This document shows, one piece after another, positions 3,973 to 7,755 of a stretch of DNA of 7,755 nucleotides; positions within the stretch are counted from its first letter, which is position 1, and each line of letters begins with the position of its first letter. The stretch is from assembly GCA_005793285.1 (NCBI GenBank), contig SXPO01000227.1, forward strand, positions 1 through 7,755, read 5' to 3'. The position numbers and the translations under genes are program-made. Below the pieces are notes generated by a model, which was not told where the DNA came from, ran no database searches, and saw only the letters and a program-made list of their open reading frames with translations. Origin of the DNA: Nitrospiraceae bacterium (GTDB lineage Bacteria; Nitrospirota; Nitrospiria; Nitrospirales; Nitrospiraceae).

Positions 3973-6213
3973 ATGATGCCTAAAGGGATTGTGCTGGGCT
4001 GTGTGATGATTGTCGTTCTTGGAACGATCGAGGGAGGACAGGTCGAGGCCCAAACGCTAGACCAGCCAGGAGGTCAGGGAACTGCTGTGGGGGGGCAAAT
4101 GACGGAACCCCTGCAGCCGGCAGGCGATTCGGCTGTGCCGGAGATCGATCTGGCCGATGTGAGCATTGTGAGCCAGCGCGTACAGAAACGACCGGAAGGG
4201 GTAACCCTGTCCACCGTGACCTCTCAGGAGATAGAGTTGCGTCCCGGTCGTCACATGAAAGAGTCCTTCGACTCGATGCCAGGGGTGATCTTGCGGCAAG
4301 CCAACGGCCCACGCGACTTCTCTCTCAGCGTTCGAGGGTCCGGGGTGAAGACCTCGTTCGCCATACGAGATTTCATGGTGTACGAAGATGGGTTCATGCA
4401 GACTCAATCCGATGGTTTGTCCCGCTTGGACATGCACGACCCCTGGTTCATGCGGAGCGTCGATGTCACACGCGGGGCCTCGTCGTCGTTGTACGGAAAT
4501 TATGCCCTCGGCGGGATGGTGCAGTTTCGGACCCGCCGTGGAAGCGATATCAACGGCGTGGAAACGCTGCTGGCCGGAGGATCCTATGGGTACAACAAAC
4601 AGGGCATAGCCTTCGGGCAGCACACGGACAAACTGGACCTTTCGTTCTTTGGCAGTAATGTCCGGGAAGATGGCTATGTCCGGCACAGTAACTATGAGAC
4701 GCAAACGGTCAATTTTAACGCGCGGTACAGCATCGATGATCGCCAGACGCTCTATTTCAAGGCCATCAGCAACTGGCTGGACGCGAAAGTCCCCACCCGT
4801 CTCACCGAGTCGCAGTTCAATGCCAATGATCGCCAGGCGGGAGGCTCTCAAACTTCGTGCACAAGGAATACCTACAATGCGAATTGCGCGGACGCGAATA
4901 TGCTGGGTCAGAAGCGGACCGATCGACGAACTAATGTCGGGGCCATCTATGAACGGGAGATCGACGCAAACACGGTCCTGACGATGCATGGGGCTTATGA
5001 CGAAAAAGATATCAATCAGTACTTTTCCCAGGTCACGGACAACATCAATCAGAATTTTTATCACTACACCGATTTGCGGCACAATGGCCGCATCGGGGAC
5101 CTGCCGCTCAAGAGCTATGCGGGAGTCTTTTTCAATCGCATGAAACAGGACGGAGAGACCTTCCAGAATATGGCCGATGGTATCGGCACCAAGGGGCTCA
5201 AGCTTCAGGATAGTCAAGGATGGATCCAAAACATGGGAATCCGTTTTCGTGAGGAGCTGGAGTTTGTGCCGAAGTGGACCTTGGCCGCAGGGCTGGGGTA
5301 TGAACGGTCGCATCTGAATGTCCATGCCGTCGTGCTCAATAGCGGCAGTAGTAACTCCAATCAAGCCGTGACGCGCGATTTTGACAATTGGGCGCCGGAG
5401 ATGTCGCTGACCTGGAAGCCGGCGGAAGGCTATCGGCATTGGATTCGCGCCTCGACGGGCTACGCGATTCCACAGATCTCGCAACTCACGAGAAATCCCA
5501 CCACGGGCCTTCCCGGGCAAAACTTTCAACTGAAGCCCCAAAAGAATTACAACATGGAAGTCGGGACCGCCTCGCAGTTGAGCAAAACGCTCTCCGTCGA
5601 ATTGGTAGGGTTTTGGGTCTTCGTCCACAACGAGTTCATCAGCCAGTCGATTGGCACCACAAGCAATACGGCGACCGTCAATGCGGACCTGTCGCAATAT
5701 CGAGGCGTGGAGCTGGCCTACGATTGGCGGCCCATCGAGGCCTGGCGGTTCGCGGGGGCCTATACCCATACCATTGCCAACTACGTCAATTTTCAGGATG
5801 TATCGGCCAGTATTCCCACGTCACGGGATGGCAAGAAGGTGCCGAATGTGCCAGTCGATTATCTGAACGCCAAAGTCGAATACGATCAAGTGGCCTATGG
5901 GCACAGGCTTGCCGGCTGGGGCGCGTGGATACAAGGGAGCTGGATGAACAGCTACCTCTTGAACAATGCCAACACGATCGGCATTCCGGCCTATCTCATC
6001 GGGAACGCGAATGTGCATTATGAGCAGCCTTTGGCCAATAATGCCTGGTTCCGCTTCGCGAAGATGTATGTCGAGGTGAATAACATTGCTGATACGAAAT
6101 ATGCCGCATCGGGTCAGGTGACGTCGGCAAATAGTATGGTTTCTAATGCGACGCAGCTTTACTTCGCCGGCTATGGGCGATCCGCCTATGCCGGGGTGAC
6201 GTTAGGGTTCTAA
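3973..6213 (+). CDS. TonB-dependent outer-membrane receptor (YncD/PqqU-like; copper-linked by context)
   Basis: A 746-aa product from ATG 3973 (AAAGG 9 nt upstream; ATG 3976 also possible). A signal peptide ends near residue 26 (VEA before QTLD). A TonB-box-like segment follows (about 59-66, DLADVSIV), then the plug (about 70-190) with SVRGSG (119-124) and VTRGASSSLYGN (165-176). A 22-strand-type barrel ends in terminal Phe746, preceded by YGRSAYAGVTLG. From memory the plug and several loops resemble E. coli YncD/PqqU more than the copper receptor OprC. The substrate cannot be read from this. An apical plug loop carries Met142, Met154, His155 and Met160, and Cys296/Cys305 probably form a loop disulfide. 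The upstream CruR-like ORF suggests a copper-related substrate; iron chelates or a cofactor remain possible. Confidence 0.93.
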   Translation: MMPKGIVLGCVMIVVLGTIEGGQVEAQTLDQPGGQGTAVGGQMTEPLQPAGDSAVPEIDLADVSIVSQRVQKRPEGVTLSTVTSQEIELRPGRHMKESFDSMPGVILRQANGPRDFSLSVRGSGVKTSFAIRDFMVYEDGFMQTQSDGLSRLDMHDPWFMRSVDVTRGASSSLYGNYALGGMVQFRTRRGSDINGVETLLAGGSYGYNKQGIAFGQHTDKLDLSFFGSNVREDGYVRHSNYETQTVNFNARYSIDDRQTLYFKAISNWLDAKVPTRLTESQFNANDRQAGGSQTSCTRNTYNANCADANMLGQKRTDRRTNVGAIYEREIDANTVLTMHGAYDEKDINQYFSQVTDNINQNFYHYTDLRHNGRIGDLPLKSYAGVFFNRMKQDGETFQNMADGIGTKGLKLQDSQGWIQNMGIRFREELEFVPKWTLAAGLGYERSHLNVHAVVLNSGSSNSNQAVTRDFDNWAPEMSLTWKPAEGYRHWIRASTGYAIPQISQLTRNPTTGLPGQNFQLKPQKNYNMEVGTASQLSKTLSVELVGFWVFVHNEFISQSIGTTSNTATVNADLSQYRGVELAYDWRPIEAWRFAGAYTHTIANYVNFQDVSASIPTSRDGKKVPNVPVDYLNAKVEYDQVAYGHRLAGWGAWIQGSWMNSYLLNNANTIGIPAYLIGNANVHYEQPLANNAWFRFAKMYVEVNNIADTKYAASGQVTSANSMVSNATQLYFAGYGRSAYAGVTLGF

Positions 6214-6225
6214 TGATCGTTCTGC

Positions 6226-6261
6226 GGGAGGGGGAGCCCTGCCCCCTTCCCGTCGAAGGGG
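6226..6261 (+). promoter_or_regulatory. Overlapping, mutually exclusive hairpins between the receptor gene and exbB
   Basis: Hairpin A pairs 6226-6234 (GGGAGGGGG) with 6242-6250 (CCCCCTTCC), 9 bp with one G-U, around a 7-nt loop. Hairpin B pairs CCCCTTC (6243-6249) with GAAGGGG (6255-6261), 7 perfect bp around a 5-nt loop. They share 6243-6249, so only one can form. Hairpin B also uses part of the GGGGAGG Shine-Dalgarno of the 27-aa ORF at 6270. It begins 12 nt after the receptor stop, with no U-run. Stabilising the receptor mRNA end is an alternative role. Confidence 0.45.
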
Positions 6262-6269
6262 AGGCAACT

Positions 6270-6353
6270 ATGGAAAAGACACTATTGTGGGTTCATGAGG
6301 CGGCGGAGGACAGACTGACTGACAGACGAAGGATTGATCTATGGATTTCTTGA
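6270..6353 (+). CDS. Putative 27-aa small ORF overlapping the start of exbB
   Basis: ATG 6270 has a strong Shine-Dalgarno, GGGGAGG, with GGAGG at 6260-6264 and 5 nt spacing. The frame (MEKTLLWVHEAAED...) runs 27 codons to TGA 6351-6353 and overlaps the exbB start at 6341 by 13 nt. exbB has its own AAGGA. The small ORF may couple exbB translation to its own or be chance. No homologue is recognised. Confidence 0.3.
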   Translation: MEKTLLWVHEAAEDRLTDRRRIDLWIS

Positions 6354-6766
6354 AGGAACTCGTCGAGTACGGTGTCATCGGGCTCTTGTTGGGGCTGAGT
6401 GTCTGGGCCATCGGGGTGGCGGTGGAGCGCTGGTTGTTTTACCGGCGGGTGGACGTGAGCCAGTTTCCCACGCTGGATCTCTGCGAGATTGCGTTGACCA
6501 GGCGGCTGGTGGTGATCGGCACCGTGGCGGCCAATGCGCCCTATATCGGTTTGCTTGGGACGGTCTTCGGCATCATGCTGACATTCCACACGATGGGCAC
6601 GTCCGGTGCGTTGGCTGTGACGTCGATCATGATTGGTCTGAGCCTCGCGCTCAAGGCCACAGCGGCGGGGCTGCTGGTCGCCATTCCTTGCGTGGTTATG
6701 AACAACGTTCTCCGACGCCGCGTCAGTGAACTTCTTGTCCAGTACAAGGTGCAGAATGGATCGTGA
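6341..6766 (+). CDS. exbB: ExbB, short type-2 form (TonB-system proton channel subunit)
   Basis: A 141-aa product from ATG 6341 with AAGGA (6329-6333) 7 nt upstream. It forms the inner-membrane pentamer that, with ExbD, couples proton flow to TonB. Three membrane segments lie at about residues 11-30, 56-82 and 91-120. The second carries the family signature around Ala66-Pro-Tyr-Ile-Gly-Leu-Leu-Gly-Thr-Val-Phe-Gly. The third carries ALKATAAGLLVAIP, with the polar Thr expected there. The length is far below the roughly 240 aa of E. coli ExbB and matches the compact ExbB2 form known from Helicobacter-type systems, which lacks the long N-terminal part. It overlaps exbD by 11 bp. Confidence 0.93.
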   Translation: MDFLKELVEYGVIGLLLGLSVWAIGVAVERWLFYRRVDVSQFPTLDLCEIALTRRLVVIGTVAANAPYIGLLGTVFGIMLTFHTMGTSGALAVTSIMIGLSLALKATAAGLLVAIPCVVMNNVLRRRVSELLVQYKVQNGS

Positions 6767-7130
6767 GTTGAATCAAATCAACGTTATTCCACTCGTGGAC
6801 GTGATGCTCGTCCTTCTTGTCATCGTTTTGACGACAGCCACATTCATTACAGCCGGCCAGATTCCAGTCAATCTGGCCAAAGTCGCCACGGCCGGCGACC
6901 GGCAGGATACCCCGCTCATTATGACCGTCACGGCGGAGGGTGAATTGTTCGTGAACGATCGCTCGGTCACCGACGCGCAACTCGACGCCACGCTCCTCAC
7001 CCATCCCCGCGAGTCGCTGGTTCTGGTTCGTGCCGACAAAGCTACGCGACTTGAGCGGTTTGTTACGATCGTCGATCGTGTTCGTGGGCTCGGCTTCCGA
7101 CAGGTCAGCCTGGAGGTCCTTCGCATGTGA
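6756..7130 (+). CDS. exbD: ExbD, short type-2 form (TonB-system)
   Basis: A 124-aa product from ATG 6756. The start lies inside exbB and is preceded by AAGG (6746-6749) at 6 nt; an upstream in-frame GTG (6726) would add 10 residues unlike the family. The N-terminus NQINVIPLVDVMLVLLVIVL holds the single membrane segment with Asp15, the expected protonatable residue equivalent to E. coli ExbD Asp25. The periplasmic domain follows (about 35-124), with the family-typical VRADKATRLERFVTIVD segment near 91-107. Short type-2 ExbD pairs with short ExbB. The 11-bp overlap indicates coupled translation for correct subunit ratio. Confidence 0.93.
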   Translation: MDRELNQINVIPLVDVMLVLLVIVLTTATFITAGQIPVNLAKVATAGDRQDTPLIMTVTAEGELFVNDRSVTDAQLDATLLTHPRESLVLVRADKATRLERFVTIVDRVRGLGFRQVSLEVLRM

Positions 7131-7477
7131 TCCCGATCATTCTCGCCTGGAGACTCGACGGAGTCGCGATCGAGATTTCCACCGACCTCAGAGAGCACGA
7201 CAGCTCGTCCCATCGTGAGACTTGTAGCATCCGTGAGCAGGCGTCAATAGATAGGCGGCAGGCTGTCGCGCATAGAAGTGACAACGTGGCGCGCTCGGAA
7301 ACGCGTTCTCGTGCGTTTCCGCCGGTTTTCTTCGTTCTTGTCGGACGAGCTATACGTTCGGCGTGACGAAGTATTTCCAGCTGGGGGGGGAAGCCTAGCG
7401 CCTGCCCGTTCCCTCGATCGCTCGACAGGCGGAGGTCCGGGTCACCTGGGCCTCCGTTCCGTTCCGCGCTCCGCTCG
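7131..7477. other. Intergenic stretch without a convincing gene
   Basis: Open frames here have no domain, signal peptide or good ribosome binding site; the frame from GTG 7127 has an Arg/Ser-rich, low-complexity look. Structures seen are a small 5-bp hairpin (7152-7165), a terminator-like hairpin (7296-7321), and an 8-G run (7383-7390). CGCCTG (7399-7404) can pair with CAGGCG (7426-7431). GGAGGTCC (7431-7438) can pair with GGGCCTCC (7448-7455), with one G-U. The last two share base 7431. No known riboswitch core was recognised. Confidence 0.6.
7296..7330 (+). terminator. Terminator-like hairpin downstream of exbD
   Basis: CGGAAACGC (7296-7304) and GCGTTTCCG (7313-7321) form a perfect 9-bp stem with an 8-nt loop. 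CCGG and then TTTTCTTC follow. The T-rich part starts 4 nt after the stem, so it is not ideal, but it is the best intrinsic-terminator candidate in the window. It is 165 nt after the exbD stop and would end the long operon. Confidence 0.45.
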
Positions 7478-7506
7478 TTGATTTCGCGGGTGGTCCACCG
7501 TATAGT
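7478..7506 (+). promoter_or_regulatory. Predicted sigma70 promoter of the TPR gene
   Basis: TTGATT (7478-7483, 4 of 6 matches) and TATAGT (7501-7506, 5 of 6) are separated by exactly 17 bp. The start of transcription would be near 7513, about 28 nt before the TTG start codon at 7541. This indicates a transcription unit separate from the TonB operon. Confidence 0.55.
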
Positions 7507-7540
7507 TGAATGGTCTGCCCGATTTGCCAGGAGCGCGACG

Positions 7541-7755
7541 TTGATTTCTTTTGCACGATACCGCCTCCTCATCGTTTTCGGAATATGTGTTTGGGGTTAT
7601 CCCATCATCGGTCCGGTTCACGCTTCTCCTCCTAGCGGTTCCAGTAAACGTCCGGTCGAACGGGCCGCTGAGCTATTCAAGGCCGGCGATGCCGATGGCG
7701 CGATTGCCCTGTTGAATAAGGCCACGGAGCTCAATCCCTCCAATGCCGAGGCCTA
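7541..7755 (+). CDS. Exported TPR-like repeat protein, 5' part only
   Basis: The frame starts at TTG 7541 with CAGGAG (7528-7533) 7 nt upstream and is open to the window edge (71 codons plus 2 bases). A basic and hydrophobic N-terminus (about residues 5-28, ending PVHA) looks like a signal peptide. The segment after it, RAAELFKAGDADGAIALLNK followed by ATELNPSNAEA, matches a tetratricopeptide repeat, with the usual Ala/Leu/Gly spacing and the LNP turn. TPRs mediate protein-protein contacts; the function cannot be read from this fragment. It has its own promoter and is not evidently part of the TonB system. Confidence 0.75.
   Translation, partial: MISFARYRLLIVFGICVWGYPIIGPVHASPPSGSSKRPVERAAELFKAGDADGAIALLNKATELNPSNAEA

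Noticed and set aside
4057..5769. Minus-strand open frame of 570 codons opposite the receptor
   Set aside because: The plus strand carries an unmistakable receptor plug and barrel; the antisense frame is a codon-bias artefact.
7127..7366. 79-codon frame overlapping the exbD stop by GTGA
   Set aside because: No Shine-Dalgarno, no recognisable domain or signal peptide, and it runs through the terminator-like hairpin.
7399..7455. Riboswitch-like element ahead of the TPR gene
   Set aside because: The hairpins precede the predicted promoter, so they would not be in the TPR mRNA, and no known riboswitch core was recognised.

Overview
The window is GC-rich bacterial DNA from a diderm: it carries a TonB-dependent outer-membrane receptor, TonB, ExbB, ExbD and several exported proteins. 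The protein style (short type-2 ExbB/ExbD, proline/glutamine-rich TonB, frequent GTG/TTG starts) is reminiscent of Nitrospira and relatives, but this is an impression only. All genes are on the + strand. No rRNA, tRNA, CRISPR or insertion sequence was seen.

Layout. A sigma70-like promoter (89-118), overlapped by an inverted repeat, precedes a 103-aa His/Cys small ORF (142-453). A long hairpin (486-532) and a 14-aa leader ORF (579-623) lead into tonB (599-1591). Next come an exported Asp-box (BNR, 'sialidase-like') protein with a Cys-X-Cys-Cys motif (1693-2979), a TlpA/ResA-type periplasmic thioredoxin (2981-3529), and a second His/Cys small ORF of 102 aa (3526-3834) that overlaps the thioredoxin gene by ATGA. 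A C-rich tract plus a hairpin (3820-3907) then precede a 746-aa TonB-dependent receptor (3973-6213). After overlapping alternative hairpins and a 27-aa small ORF come exbB (6341-6766) and exbD (6756-7130), which overlap. About 350 bp without a convincing gene follow, holding a terminator-like hairpin (7296-7330). A separate promoter (7478-7506) drives a TPR-like gene that runs off the end (7541 onward).

Main interpretation. The two small ORFs look like paralogous members of the DUF2946/CruR type. Both have a signal-peptide-like N-terminus, a His cluster, a Cys-x-Trp-x-Cys motif at exactly residues 50-54, and a RAPP or RGPP motif a few residues before the stop. In Bordetella pertussis, CruR is an upstream ORF whose nascent chain senses copper through a Cys motif. 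Its C-terminal RAPP translation arrest controls Rho-dependent termination before a downstream TonB-dependent transporter gene. Here one such ORF precedes tonB and another precedes the receptor itself, each followed by a 125-138 nt spacer with a stable hairpin. The locus therefore reads as a copper-linked TonB uptake operon with two internal translation-arrest metal sensors. The Asp-box protein and the thioredoxin would supply periplasmic metal or thiol chemistry, and ExbB/ExbD with TonB would energise the receptor. The substrate and the copper link are inferences from the CruR-like ORFs, not demonstrated by the sequence.
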